Source: Sacculina carcini
Taxonomy: Eukaryota; Arthropoda; Thecostraca; Sacculinidae
DNA length: 64,000 nt
Direction of reading: 5' to 3'
Assembly (NCBI GenBank): GCA_916048095.2
Contig: OU696584.1
Location: 4,491,849 to 4,555,848 of the forward strand
Part shown: piece after piece, positions 18,648-29,507 of the stretch
Numbering within the stretch: position 1 is the first letter of the stretch
How the letters are laid out: each line of letters starts with the position of its first letter
Position numbers and translations under genes: made by a program
The notes under the pieces: generated by a model
The model's input: the letters and a program-made list of their open reading frames with translations, nothing else
Databases searched by the model: none
What the model was told of the DNA's origin: nothing

Positions 18648-19014
18648 CTAGACATCCAGTCTAGACTGACACAGTAGAATCGTCAATATTAGACTGTGCT
18701 CGCCATCTTTGAGGTGGATGTCTTATTCGGTGCAGCTGGGAGCACAAAGACTGTTAGCTGGCTTGTTGGAGGTGTATGCTCCAGAATTCCGCAATTGACC
18801 TTCACTTTGTCTGCCGGCGACATCGCATGTAGAGACAGTAGTTGGTCGTGTGGTTGTCGGACATGATGTAGCAGTATACAATTCAGTGCCCTGCATGCAA
18901 ATCTTGTTCATGCTATATTGTGCGACCTCTACTGCGGTTCTTCTTTGAAGGCACGCGATTCTAACTGAATAGTGAGTTTGTCTGTCGGACGTGACTGCGC
19001 TGCTGTTGGTCAAG

Positions 19015-19905
19015 ATGATCCGAGGAGTGCAGGGAGCAGTGGCGTTGCGTCGCCAACGTAGCCGTCGCGAGGACATGAACCGTCGCATGACGAACGCGTC
19101 CATCGACGTCGGCGGATACAGGACCAATGCAGTCTCCGTCCGCCAGAACCCTGCCAACTCGCGCAATTCGCTTTTTGGCGTGACTTTCTTCCATATCGGT
19201 CTGGTATTTCTGTTTATCGGCTTCCTGATGGTGATCACGGCAATGGTTCCTGGTTACGTGAAGAGAACGCAAACATTTGACTTGGTCGGTACGGGCACGT
19301 TTTTCGTTGTGATCGGTGGTGTGATGACACTCATCAACCGCGCCATTCTGCGTCAAGAGGACACCCAGCTGGAGCGCTACGTCACCGACCGTCTGTCTCG
19401 CTCCAAAAGTGGATGTCGTCTGGTACGAGACGACGAGTCAGGAGGTCTCACTCCTGACATCCATATCAATCGTCACCAGCGACGACTTTCTCGCTCGCCG
19501 AGGATTGCCGAACATGCCAGCAGAGACGTGGCTGCTGCAAGTGTCGTCTCACCGGCACATCGTCCAAACCGCCACCAGCCTCACTCGCACAAGAACACCG
19601 CGGCCGTGCCAGAAACAGAGGCACTGGTCGGCCAAACGCTGGCCGAGATTCCCGAGGAGACAAACGGCGCAACTGCGGTGACACGTCACACTGCACGCTC
19701 CTCGACTGACTCGAGCGGAACACCCGTGAAACACGGTGGTGCCCGATCCGGCTCTCCCGTCGCCGTCCACTCACCGCACACTTCGCACGTGGCACGGACG
19801 TCGCACGTGGCGCACGTGCACGTGGCAACAGCGCCGACTACCACCGGTAGAGGCTCCGCTTCGAGTGATGCTCGCGCGCCGGCTAACGACGCCAGCAGAG
19901 TATAG
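19015..19905 (+). CDS. Predicted two-pass membrane protein, function unknown
   Basis: 296 residues from the ATG at 19015; the open frame extends 24 nt upstream only to a GTG. A basic N-terminal tail (RRQRSRREDMNRR) precedes two hydrophobic segments at about residues 56-80 (FFHIGLVFLFIGFLMVITAM) and 92-113 (GTGTFFVVIGGVMTLINRAI), separated by a short loop. A long C-terminal tail follows, rich in His, Ser, Thr and Arg and probably disordered, with HVARTSHVAHVHVA-type repeats near the end. The layout (two closely spaced TM helices, long polar tail) is reminiscent of TMEM200-like proteins, but that is only a weak visual resemblance. The frame is GC-rich, intronless and far longer than chance in this AT-rich surround, which supports a real gene. 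Confidence 0.65.
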   Translation: MIRGVQGAVALRRQRSRREDMNRRMTNASIDVGGYRTNAVSVRQNPANSRNSLFGVTFFHIGLVFLFIGFLMVITAMVPGYVKRTQTFDLVGTGTFFVVIGGVMTLINRAILRQEDTQLERYVTDRLSRSKSGCRLVRDDESGGLTPDIHINRHQRRLSRSPRIAEHASRDVAAASVVSPAHRPNRHQPHSHKNTAAVPETEALVGQTLAEIPEETNGATAVTRHTARSSTDSSGTPVKHGGARSGSPVAVHSPHTSHVARTSHVAHVHVATAPTTTGRGSASSDARAPANDASRV

Positions 19906-20285
19906 GACAAGCCAGCATATGTTGAGACTGTTTACTTAACCATCATTTGTCGGTGCATTAATTGTTGTAGAGCTTGCGGCATTGTGTGTTCTTTTCTAGT
20001 GTTATCAAACAGCGTTGTGTTCTAGCACCGCGTTCAGGGTAGAATTCCTATTTGAAAGGTTGATTTCTACAGATCAGGAGATTAGACGAAACTTTTAAGT
20101 ATGTCCACCATTGTTTATGCTGATTCTTTGACGTCATCGCTCAATTTACTCAGTTAGTTCATTTACATTTTGACACAAGAGTAACTCCACATGTTTCATA
20201 GGATATCTCCAATTGGTTGTGGCTGCAGGAATTCTCTGGTGGTAATGATAGCTAGATGACTCTAATGTCAATTTATCACCTAGAC
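19906..20285. other. 3' flank of the two-TM gene
   Basis: No further gene. A plausible 3' UTR, but no canonical AATAAA was seen close to the stop. It ends with the 8-bp flank ACCTAGAC of the next MITE. Confidence 0.4.
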
Positions 20286-20610
20286 CAGAAGTTCTTGACC
20301 GGGGGTATCCATACCCCTTGGGGGCATGGGAACAAAAGACCGGGGGTATGGGAATATATTTATGGGTACTGGTATAAATTATCAACGGTTTACGAATAAT
20401 AAAATTATCAATAATTATGTTATTTCCAAAAATACGTATCTAAAAAGTATAGTAAATTCCAGCGATTGAAATACTCGTGGATCTGGAAGACATACTGGTA
20501 AATTATGGGATTGGTGATAATTATTTGAACAGTCAAGAAGTCAGTGGGGGTATGGGACCATATTCGGCAATCATCGAGGGTATGGGACCATCAAAGGTTA
20601 AGAACCTCTG
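20286..20610. mobile_element. hAT-type MITE (325 bp)
   Basis: Begins CAGAAGTTCTTGACC and ends with GGTTAAGAACCTCTG, imperfect terminal inverted repeats of the same general hAT type as the MITE at 15181-15435. Flanks ACCTAGAC and ATCTAGTC agree at 6 of 8 positions, as expected of an aged 8-bp target duplication. The interior has several GGGGGTATGGG-like repeats near both ends. Non-coding. Confidence 0.8.
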
Positions 20611-21271
20611 ATCTAGTCCAATGGTGTGTAACATGTGGAGAATATCGCACTGGCTGGGAAGGCAGGGGTTGCCAGATGGGGAATTAAAAGGCTGACAGAA
20701 TGTGTGTGTGTCGCACGTGTGTGTATTGATCATTCCGAAATTGTTTATTTTCGTGTCCAGTGACTTAATAATATTTAATTTGGTTGAACAGCTGAATTTA
20801 TTGGATTTCTCAGCGCTGTTATGGAAAATGTAAAAAATATGACTGGTGACAAAGTAAGGAATTATATGATAAAGGTAACGGACCTATGTTCTAGTCTGAA
20901 GGTCTTAAAGTCAGTCGATGATCCAAAACAGTTTTTTATTACATTTGAATACCAAATACTCAAGAGCTATATAACTACTCTAAAAAGGAGCAAATTGTTA
21001 GTTCACCAAGATCGACCAATTCACATAAAATAATTCTAGTATTCCGGTGGTCGACCATGCAGCCACACTATTGGATTCATCACGATATTCAGAAGACATT
21101 GGTCTGTATAGGTTTCGTCCACACATTGTAGTGTGTGTATATCAGTGCACTTGCTCGGATTCAAAGCTTCAAGAGCTATGACTAAATGACAAGAATTGAC
21201 GTTTCACATTTACATTTCTTCTTCAAATTACTATAACAAATGATGCGAAATTAGTAAATGATTGAATTATT

Positions 21272-21350
<79 letters not shown>

Positions 21351-21842
21351 TATGTATATACTCGTATATGGAGATACTTGATGGATGTTCTCATACTTGA
21401 TACGATGTTCTCGTATATGCTCGTTTCTGTGCGTGGGTATCATTGACAAGGCGGGATCTACCGTTGCATTAACGATTTGTGTCCATAATCATTTGTATAG
21501 ATGTACGAGCAGGCTTGAAGATATATAGTTTGTGTGCTTTATATGTACTTATAACAGCATACACATATCTGAGTGGGTGTTCGCGTAATAAATGTGTCTT
21601 ATATTAATCGTGATTTCTGCTTTCCTATCGACTTGACATTCAAGAACTCTTCAAACTCATTGTGACAATTTGTTTGCATCTTATTGGCGTCTGGTGTTTG
21701 CTCACAAATTAGCTAAATATAATGCGTTTTTCTAAATGCCCCTGATACGATGATATCAGGTAATAATTGAACGTGCTCGTAAGCAGTAGTTGCAAAGAAA
21801 CTGGCAAAAAACAGCAATTTTACTAGAAGACAGATTGCGGCT
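20611..21842. other. Gene-free AT-rich interval with (TA)n at 21275-21343
   Basis: No supportable gene. A 70-codon frame at 20821-21033 has an ATG but no recognisable family and biased AT-rich codons. The (TA)n tract is about 70 bp long and pure. Confidence 0.5.
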
Positions 21843-22255
21843 GAAAATAATGGATGGACAGACTCAAACACTCTGTCTTAACTGGAGAGTGGTGAAGGTA
21901 AATACCGGCCGAACGGTGAACAATGTGCGTACTTGGGTCTGTGAAAATAGTGAGCTTCCGAACGACGGCGATGAGGTGATGGGAATGGACTTGATAACTG
22001 CTGTTGGTGATGTGACGGTTTCAGCAGATCGTTCAGTCAGCTTTGATAAAACTGAAAAATGGTGTTTGTTGCAGCTTAAGTCGGTGATGATATTGCTGAG
22101 CAAGACTTTTTCGCTAATTTCCGTGATGGCAGGTGGACTGTTGAATGGAAGTGGAAGAACAGTGCCCCCGAAGTTAGAGTGAATTTAGCATTATATAAAT
22201 TTCATGATGTGTTCAGATTTACAGTGCAAAAGGCTGCACATGTACCTCATCTAAT
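21843..22255 (+). pseudogene. LTR-element pol remnant (protease C-terminus to RT N-terminus)
   Basis: Broken plus-strand fragment. One frame carries VMGMDLITAVGDVTVSADRS, matching the second protease strand of LTR-C (ILGMNAISALGGVCVRADGG). After a frameshift, FRDGRWTVEWKWKN matches the pre-RT region of LTR-B and LTR-C (DKWEVEWVVK; MWTCKWKWLDD). The catalytic DTG and all of RT proper are missing. It is a dead scrap of the same family group. Confidence 0.7.
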
Positions 22256-22318
22256 CTGACATTGTATATTTTTACGCAAAGCATTAACACACAAATAATA
22301 ATATTATTAATAATAATG

Positions 22319-22350
<32 letters not shown>

Positions 22351-22759
22351 TAATATTAATTATTTCTATTGGCAATAATGATGTACATTGACTACTGACA
22401 TTGATGTTACTAATACAACACATTTCCAGTGAATTTTAATAAAAACAACAATGCGAAACACATTGAAAATTGTGTTAATAATACTGCTAGTCTCATATAT
22501 TTATCAAGAATAATAACATTAAGAAAATAATATCATTTTTATTATTGTAGATTTAAACTTTGCAAATTGAATTTTGGCGTTGTATGCTTGGAAAATGTTT
22601 GGAAATGTTAAATGCCTTGTCTGTTTAAAACCTGTCCAATAACTGAAATTCAACGTATGCGAAATATTTATAATGAAAACAATTATTCGGATGTTGCTTG
22701 TAACACACATATTGCAACGGTTCAACTTGTTTTTATTCAACATAACCGGTAACACTCAT
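22256..22759. repeat. AT-rich interval with (ATA)n microsatellite
   Basis: An imperfect (AAT)n/(ATA)n run lies at about 22298-22370; the rest is AT-rich with no gene. Confidence 0.6.
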
Positions 22760-23925
22760 ACGAACGCACAATTGTGCAGATTGTGTTTATCTCGATATGC
22801 GTAAAGCGTTCGATAAGGTGCCACATATGATACTTTTATGGAAACTTGAAAATTATGGTGGAATAGAAGGAAAGTTATTGGACTGGATGACACATTTTCT
22901 CGTAGGAAGAAAGATGAGCACTACAGTGAGAGGAGCGACGTCATCATGTAGAGATGTGAGTAGCGGCGTGCCTCAGGGATCGGTTTTGGGACCCATAATG
23001 TTTCTGGTGTATATAATGTATATAAACGACATGGTGACAGACATCGAAAGCACACATATATTTGCTGACGACGCCAAAATAATGAGAACCATATCAAGTG
23101 CTACATACTGTGAAATACTACAAGGCGATCTGAAGAAGTTGCATCGATGGAGTTGCGAATGGCTGATGAGTTTCAATGACTCAAAATGTCATGTAATGAA
23201 ATTTGGAACTAGTCAAAAAAGGCCATTGTTTGAGTATAAGCTGGCAGACTTGAAACTGAAGGAAACTGATCAAGAGAAAGATTTGGGAGTTATAATACAA
23301 AATGATTTGTCTCCAGATGCTCATGTGAATGATATATATCGGAAAACATATGCAGCTATAACACGCATGAGATACGTCTTCAGTCACATGGACCAAGATA
23401 TGATGAGAAATATATTAGTGACAATAATCAGACCAAGAATTGAGTATGCTGCTGTTGTATGGCGCCCTCACGAAGTGCGACATATAAGAAAAATGGAAAA
23501 ATTACAAAGATTGGCGACCAAACTAGTACCGGAGATTCGTGCGCTACCCTATGAGGAAAGGTTGGATGAGATGAATCTACCAACGTTGGAGAGAAGGAGA
23601 GAGAGAGGAGACTTAATTAACATCTACAGTTTCATGACAGGAATACTGGATTCGAAAGAAATTGGACTAGTGCAGCAAAACCAACGAGGACGAGGCCATA
23701 AAAAATTGAGAAAAACGAGATGTAGAAAAGACATCAAGAAATATAGCTTTCCGTTCCGCTGTGTGAATGAATGGAACAGTTTACACAATACGATTGTAGA
23801 AGTCAATAGTGTATCGCTGTTCAAAGAAAAACTAGACAAATATTGGAAAAAAGAGAGGACAGTCCGAGCATAGCTCATATCCTGTAACCCAACTAGGTGA
23901 GTACAACTAGGTGAGTACAAAACAA
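22760..23925 (+). mobile_element. LINE-gamma-1: 5'-truncated LINE
   Basis: The 3' part of a LINE, starting in RT block A (VYLDMRKAFDKV) and ending with a tandem 14-mer tail, AACTAGGTGAGTAC repeated. LINE-gamma-2 (40500-44480) has the same protein family and a related tail (AACTGTGAGTAC repeated). No target duplication was identified. Confidence 0.85.
22797..23873 (+). pseudogene. RT C-terminal fragment of LINE-gamma-1
   Basis: 358 codons without interruption. RT blocks: AFDKVPHMILLWKLE, SGVPQGSVLGPIMFLVYI, catalytic FADDAKIM, FNDSKCHVMKFG, DLGVIIQNDLSPDAHV, then the thumb and the C-terminal region (DIKKYSFPFRCVNEWNSL). Compared with LINE-gamma-2 it has a small in-frame repeat (VYIMYIN). The endonuclease and the first RT blocks are absent by 5' truncation, so it cannot be functional. 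Confidence 0.85.
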
Positions 23926-23982
23926 TACCACTCGCACAGCTCCCATCTCTCGACTCCCCAATTAGAGTACCACTCACTCACC

Positions 23983-24999
23983 AGAGTTGGGAATTTTTTT
24001 GTGATAACATAGAGAAAAAAATTTCTCACATAAAATGCCATTTTTAGCGAAAAAAAACATAAAATGTCATTTTCACCGAAAAATGTTGCCCAAACTTATA
24101 ATTCTATAGGTTGCGCCTGGAATTAATAATTGTTAATTATTTTAATAATTGTAATTACACAGATCACGGATTTAACATGTTATGATACACTCAAGCACTG
24201 CATAAATGTACAGTATTAATGCCAAAAACGCTAACAATGGACATATAGCATCGTTCCTGATAGATTCTTAAGTTCGACAATGTGGCAACGGGATTCAGAG
24301 GGTCTGCAATAACTCGCTATGCAGATCAAATCGCTTCAAGCTAGGTGAACAAGTCATTGGCTTTTTGGGAATCAAGGTTATACATACATGTACTTCATAT
24401 TTACGTTTTCGGGAAGTATTCAACACAAATTGCTCTAATGTTTTTTGTATTATCACGCTCAAAGAGGTTGAAGGAATTCAATGCGAAGTCGAATTTTCCC
24501 AGAAAAAACATGTCTGATGGGAGCAGTATGTGTTGCGGTGTATGTGAGAACAACGTGTCCGCTGGCCACAAGTCGCAGCTCAATCGATACAACAAATCGG
24601 CTACTCATTCGAAAAACATTAAATAAAAACGTCAATGTAGAATCGAATCATTGGGATTATTGCGCCTGTAAACAGCAGTCCAAAATTAAATCCCTACCAT
24701 GAACATTTTAAGTGTTGTTCCTCATGTTTCGCACAGCCCCGCATTTTTTCCCTTAGCCCCCTCAGCCCCCCACCGGAGAAATTCTGGCGCCGCCACTGAG
24801 CCCCTACCTAATCGGAACGGCCCAACCAAGGAAAAAATCCCAATAGAATGTCGCTAGATGCATGCTTAAAGTGCAAATAACCTATGAAACAGTTCAAAAT
24901 TCAAATATTGTATGAAAATTGTATACCATATTTTGGCATTTTTCGTCACATAATAAAAACACAAAACGCCGAAAATTATCACATAAAATTCCCAACTCT
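23983..24999. mobile_element. 1-kb terminal-inverted-repeat element, non-coding
   Basis: The left end AGAGTTGGGAATTTT...GTGATAA and the right end (reverse complement AGAGTTGGGAATTTTATGTG) form inverted repeats of about 24 bp with one indel and one mismatch. Subterminal A/T-rich repeats (CATAAAATG...CATTTT) follow the left end and are mirrored at the right end. No transposase is seen. Flanks are both ACTCA-rich, so a target duplication is not clear. A hAT-like end (24718-24798) lies inside it. Confidence 0.6.
24718..24798 (-). repeat. hAT-like element end within the 1-kb TIR element
   Basis: Read on the minus strand it begins CAGTGGCGGCGCCAG and continues with AATTTCTCCGG, a hAT-style terminus. 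A closely similar 75-bp segment occurs at 46950-47031. The opposite terminus was not found near here, so this is probably a truncated insertion or a shared terminal module. Confidence 0.5.
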
Positions 25000-25256
25000 A
25001 CTCATCACACACACCACTCTAGCGCACACACTCAACACATTTCATACTCATACACACACGCTCTGCATATCATTGATATCTCGCACCGACAGTGTAACAC
25101 GAGCTGCATCAGCATTTCAGGACTCGTTGCAAAATCACCACTTCACACTCGCACGCGTTGGCACACATACACGCGGCAAATATCGAATTACACACAGCAA
25201 ATAACGAATTACACACATATGCAAATATTTAATTATACACCACCAATACCACTACA
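25000..25256 (-). repeat. Remnant LTR of a minus-strand LTR element
   Basis: On the minus strand a tract reading ATCAAGGGGGAA (polypurine) is followed at 25256 by TGTAGTGGTATTGG and TG-rich sequence, the design seen at the 3' LTR start of LTR-B. The distal LTR end is lost at the edge of the 1-kb TIR element. No matching 5' LTR was recognised. Confidence 0.55.
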
Positions 25257-25560
25257 TTCCCCCTTGATGTCAAGATCAGTTTGCAATGGAATCTGGAAAC
25301 CACGTGGGTTCCTTCCTCAAGCGACATCACCTTCTCGGCGCAACAGTTTCTTGGCTTTCTTGTTCGGATCGTTCAGCAACAGTTGGCGCTTCATCTTTGG
25401 ACTTTTCCGAGAGGAGGCGATTGGATTATTGAACTGCTTCATCAGGAAAGCATACTCTTCCCGGACGATTTCTTCATTTGTTCCTTCGATTGAGCAGTCG
25501 AACATCCCTCGCGTATATCGGCACTCCCCCGACTTCTACCACATGACCTGAACCTATGCC
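25257..25560 (-). pseudogene. C-terminal pol scrap before the remnant LTR
   Basis: A minus-strand open stretch ends LLRREGDVA-stop, about 60 bp before the polypurine tract. It is rich in Lys and Arg and has no domain I recognise. It is called pol only because of its position before the tract. Confidence 0.3.
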
Positions 25561-25604
25561 AGTGACCGTATATTCTTTCCATCGAGTAGTACAACTTGCA
25601 ACTC

Positions 25605-26165
25605 CCGGGTTCATTCATTCATTCATTATTTGTGTGTATGCAGTGCACCGGCCTCTGGGACCATGCGGCACCCCCGTCTATTTAAAGCTAAACTACTTTA
25701 AAATGATAGACATAAAGAATGGAACGATGAAATGAATAAGTGTGATGGTAAACGAAATGGATTTGAAAGTCAATAAATAAAACTCAATATATAACTCTAA
25801 ACAACAAAAGCCGTAAAAACTAAAAAAGGCGGCCTTCAATGACAGCCGACTGTTCCTCTCCATGAACCTCGTCAAAAGTCTCAACAGACCCAAGGCAACG
25901 TTGACGCGCCTATGAGAATGATGGGCATTCCACGAGGATGTGTTGCACGGAGAGACGTGCATTACATGCGCTGCACGTGGGTTCAGTTTGTCCGAGTAGA
26001 ATATGGCGATGCGTGTCGTACAAGTGACCCACACGCAGACGACAGAGCGAGACCTCCTCGGACCTCTTCCGGCGATAAGATCACATCCAATGTCCGATTT
26101 CGGGCTTCACTGCTTTTAGTTTATTTGTACCACATTCGTCCCAGGAGAGCTGCCAACGAGAACGG
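25605..26165 (-). pseudogene. LINE-zeta: 3' end of a decayed LINE with (TGAA)n tail
   Basis: On the minus strand, after frame corrections, the sequence reads as the C-terminal zinc-like region of a Jockey/I-type LINE (RVGHLYDTH..., then CSACNARLSVQHILVECP), broken by frameshifts and stops. It ends in a tail of ATGA repeats (plus strand CATTCATTCATTC at about 25613-25628). It is heavily 5'-truncated and abuts integrase sequence of LTR-F at about 26165. Confidence 0.65.
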
Positions 26166-26517
26166 ATGGATGATAGGATAAAAGTCCGAATACGGAATGT
26201 GAAAGTACTCCTGGTTTCGTTGCCACCAAGTCACCAAATATATACTCTCATCTAATCGGAATGTCTCTGCCATGTATGACATGATAAGGATTATGCCACT
26301 CGTACGTATGCAGAGCTGCCGACGGAGAGGTGGCTTTTTTCGGCGGCCATTTTTGCACCAAGGTTATACCAGAAAATCATCCTCAAAGTGTCGCTCCTAG
26401 ACCTGGCTGGCATGCGCTTGACAGTGCGATGCACCTTCTCTGCAATGCCGCTTACTCCTGGCCTATAGGCTGCACGGAATATGCGGCGGACACAACAGCT
26501 CACACAGCTCACACAAA
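26166..26517 (-). pseudogene. LTR-F integrase, C-terminal half
   Basis: The minus-strand frame reads FRAAYRPGVSGIAEKVHRTVK, aligning with the integrase glutamate block of LTR-B (YRAAYRPNGNGIVERHHRTIK) with the catalytic E present, then WYNLGAKMAAEKS. It is separated from the N-terminal half at 27560-27985 by LINE-epsilon. Decayed by stops towards 26166. Confidence 0.75.
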
Positions 26518-27529
26518 CCAACTGAACATTGCACCTGCCAAATCCACAGCCACACTCATCACCAACTGGACATCCGAACACAACTACACACCACAAATCA
26601 CCATCAACAACATGATCATCCCACACACGCACACACCAAAAATACTAGGCGTCACGTACGACACACAACTCTCATTCAAACAACACATCACCAACATTAA
26701 AACTAAAGTCACTCCACGCCTCAACACACTGAAAGCACTCTCACACACAACTTTCGGACACAACAAAGACACCACAACCACCATATACAAACAGTACATC
26801 CGACCCGTGATAGAATATGCTAGCCCCGCATGGGCTAGCAATCTCGCAACACGCCCCACAAACACACTTCAAACACTTCAAAACACCGCACTCAGAACAA
26901 TCACAGGATGCACAGCTACCACACCAGCAGACCACCTTCATCACGAAACCAAAATACTCAAACTGACACACCACCTAGACATGAGAGGCACACAAACACT
27001 CGCAGCAGCAGTCACCAACACAGCACATCCACTACATCACCTCACAACACAAGACAACACAGACAGAAACATAAAAACAACACCAAGCACACTTTACCAC
27101 AGACAAATTTTCACATCACTTCCACCAGCTCCCCCACGCACGTCAATCAAGAAACACATACACACAGAGATCGCACGGAAAGCCATACACTCACTAAAAC
27201 ACAATACACTCCTACAAAGACACCCACCGGACATACACAAATCAGAAAACACACTCACAAGGGAATACAAGGTGCATCTGGCCAGGTTGAGGTGCGGTCA
27301 TCATCCTGCCCTTCTGTCATATCAGAAAAGGTTGAATGACTCAATCGATGACACCTGTCCAGATTGCAATTCAGCACCACACACCATCACACACATCATG
27401 CAACACTGCACAGCACACACACAACTCAGACGCCAACACAAAATAAATTCAGTCAGAGACCTGTGGAACAACACGGTCGGTGCCGTGTCTTTCCTCAGGA
27501 GCTCGAGGTTGCTCGGCCAGACAACTTGA
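26518..27529 (+). pseudogene. RT C-terminal fragment of LINE-epsilon
   Basis: About 336 uninterrupted codons, open also into the flank: ILGVTYDTQLSFKQHI (RT thumb region), YASPAWASN, then a C-terminal CCHC-like motif CPDCNSAPHTITHIMQHC followed by HTQLR. The RT catalytic core and the endonuclease are missing. The coding sequence is strikingly CA-rich (many Thr and His codons), unlike the other LINEs here. Confidence 0.85.
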
Positions 27530-27531
27530 GG

Positions 27532-27559
<28 letters not shown>
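26518..27559 (+). mobile_element. LINE-epsilon: 5'-truncated LINE in the LTR-F integrase
   Basis: Inserted with a perfect 14-bp target duplication ACAGCTCACACAAA (26504-26517 and 27560-27573). It ends in an (AAC)n tail at 27531-27559. It contains only the thumb and C-terminal region of the RT protein. Together with the duplication, it shows LTR-F was already present when the LINE landed. Confidence 0.92.
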
Positions 27560-27562
<3 letters not shown>

Positions 27563-27985
27563 GCTCACACAAAGCGCACACGTTTTTATGATCTGAACAT
27601 TGTCCATCAAAATGCGTCTGGTGGGTCTCTTTCCATGAATATTTGATGAACTTGACGGCTCACGTCATTAGTATCTTCTGTCATTATCTCACGCCAAATC
27701 GCGAATCTGCTCGGTTCACAATCAATCACAGCCAGGCAGCATTCACCTTTGTAATGTGTAACGTCCAACGCGAGTCCACTCCAATTCAACTTCACCTTAA
27801 ACTCGCCGGGTGCAAGCACTACCGGCGCAGGATCGATCATTTTACATTACCTGCAATTTCTCACTATATTTGTCATTTCTTTCTTCGTCACCTTCGGATT
27901 CACTAGCCTCGCTAGGTATAGAGAACGATCCACACAAAGATGATTGATGGGATGCCATTTCGATGCCACATCCATGGCCACAATC
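27560..27985 (-). pseudogene. LTR-F integrase, N-terminal half
   Basis: On the minus strand: an HHCC-like region (HPINHLCVDRSLYLARL, then NIVRNC), LALDVTHYKGECCLAVIDC with the first catalytic D (cf. VDVTHYEHHQYLSIVDC in LTR-B), then DPPDAF and, after a frameshift, MDN with the second D. It is the same family as LTR-B. The right end merges with RNase H of another family (LTR-E) at about 27970-27990. Confidence 0.8.
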
Positions 27986-29507
27986 CATGGTTTGATGAGC
28001 CAGGAAGGTGAACTATAGTATAACGCCATGGCAGAGTCCGCTGTTTAATACGAAACAATCGAGTATTAGCTATTTCATCCAGGGTGCGGTCACCTAACAG
28101 CTTGACCAGAGGTTTGTGGTCTGTTACAATGACGAGGTCATCACAGCCTTGTGTGAAGAACCGGGTTTGCTCTAAGCTCCAAGCCACCGCCAACGCTTCT
28201 CCTTCAATGGGAGCATAGCGCGACTCTGCACCAGACAGGAAGCGCGACCCTGCTAAAATGATGTGCCAGCCGTGCTCGCAGCAATTCGGAACCTGGTTTA
28301 CGAGACCGAACCAGCTCCTTATGTCAGTGGTCGACTGCGGTGTAGGAAAATGCCGAATCGCGTCGAGAAACTTCGGCAATGGTTCGACGCTTGAATCTGT
28401 TAGCCGAAATCCTGCGAAGTCGACCTCCCTCATGGCAAATTGAAATTTTGCAGGATTGAGAACAATCCCGGCATTACCAGCTGTTTCCAGAAGCTCAATG
28501 GCGCGCCACCACTGGTCTTCAAGGTTACTGTCGTAGAAGATGGTGTCGTCGATGCACCGTTCTTTTCGTTGAAAGTCAGTGAGAATAGCGTCGAACCGAC
28601 GATTATAACCATCGCCCGATGATAGAAATCCCTGCGGAGCGCGTAAATAGCGCCAGCGGCCGAATGGAGTGATGAATGTAGTTAAATGCCTATCAGACTC
28701 ACGGAGTGGTACAGAGTGATAACCATTCCATGCGTCAGTAACTGTTTTCCATGAGCAGCCCGGAATCCCACGAACCAAGTGAAACGGTGCCTCTGAAGGA
28801 AAAGTTTCGCGGCGACAGAAACGGTTCAATGGGGACAGGTCGACTGTGCGGCGTGGAGTACCATCATATTTCCGTGTAACTACCATGCGGTGACACCATC
28901 CGGAAGGCATTCCATAGGGGACTCGCTCGATGACTCCTGGTGCTTCGTCGCGCAGTAAATCGTCGAGTATTCTCTCCTGCCAATGAACCGGAATCGGTGC
29001 AGCAGTGTGACATGCCCGCGGAGGTGCTGAAGGGTCGACGTGTATTTCCACAGGAGGTCCAACCATACTGGGTTCTGATCTCTGATGTGGGCATGTATTG
29101 AAGGTGGATGCGGCATATCGATTCAACAACCAGTCACACATCATGTTGTTGTTGTCAGGGTGACACTTGAACGGTAGAGAGTTGGGGCGCTGAGGAGGTC
29201 GGAGACGACGAGGACAGCTGCATACATCGTCTGTTGTATTGCCTGAGCTACAACCAGCATTCAGGACCCGGATGGCTGCCAACTCACCTCGTAGAGTAGC
29301 CGGCTTTGCTGCTCCGCCCACTGTGGGAAAATTATCCGGCAATATCTGCAAGCCGACGAGAGTGTCACGGGACAAAAAAAGGTTATGCACGTCTCGGCTG
29401 ATGTAAATCATGGTGCGGTATGATACACTAGCACCATCAGGCTTGTGACCTTCGATAACAGCAAAGAAGGCGCCTTCAATGTCTATCGTGGATTGATTTG
29501 CAGCTTT
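27975..29507 (-). pseudogene. LTR-E pol: RT and RNase H, fused to LTR-F integrase
   Basis: A 499-codon minus-strand frame. RT: RRTVDLSPLNRFCRRETFP, TDAWNGYHSVPL, FLSSGDGYNRRFDAI, and a catalytic block read as CIDDTIFYD. RNase H: APIEGEALAVAWSLEQ and VTDHKPLVKLLGDRTL, ending TIVHLPGSSN. This is a gypsy family distinct from LTR-B. It continues LTR-E gag/protease (32978-34155) across the inserted LTR-D. At the left the frame passes at a short shared stretch into LTR-F integrase, in a different frame. Confidence 0.8.

Noticed and set aside
20821..21033. 70-codon ATG-started frame
   Set aside because: No family resemblance; length is expected by chance in AT-rich DNA.
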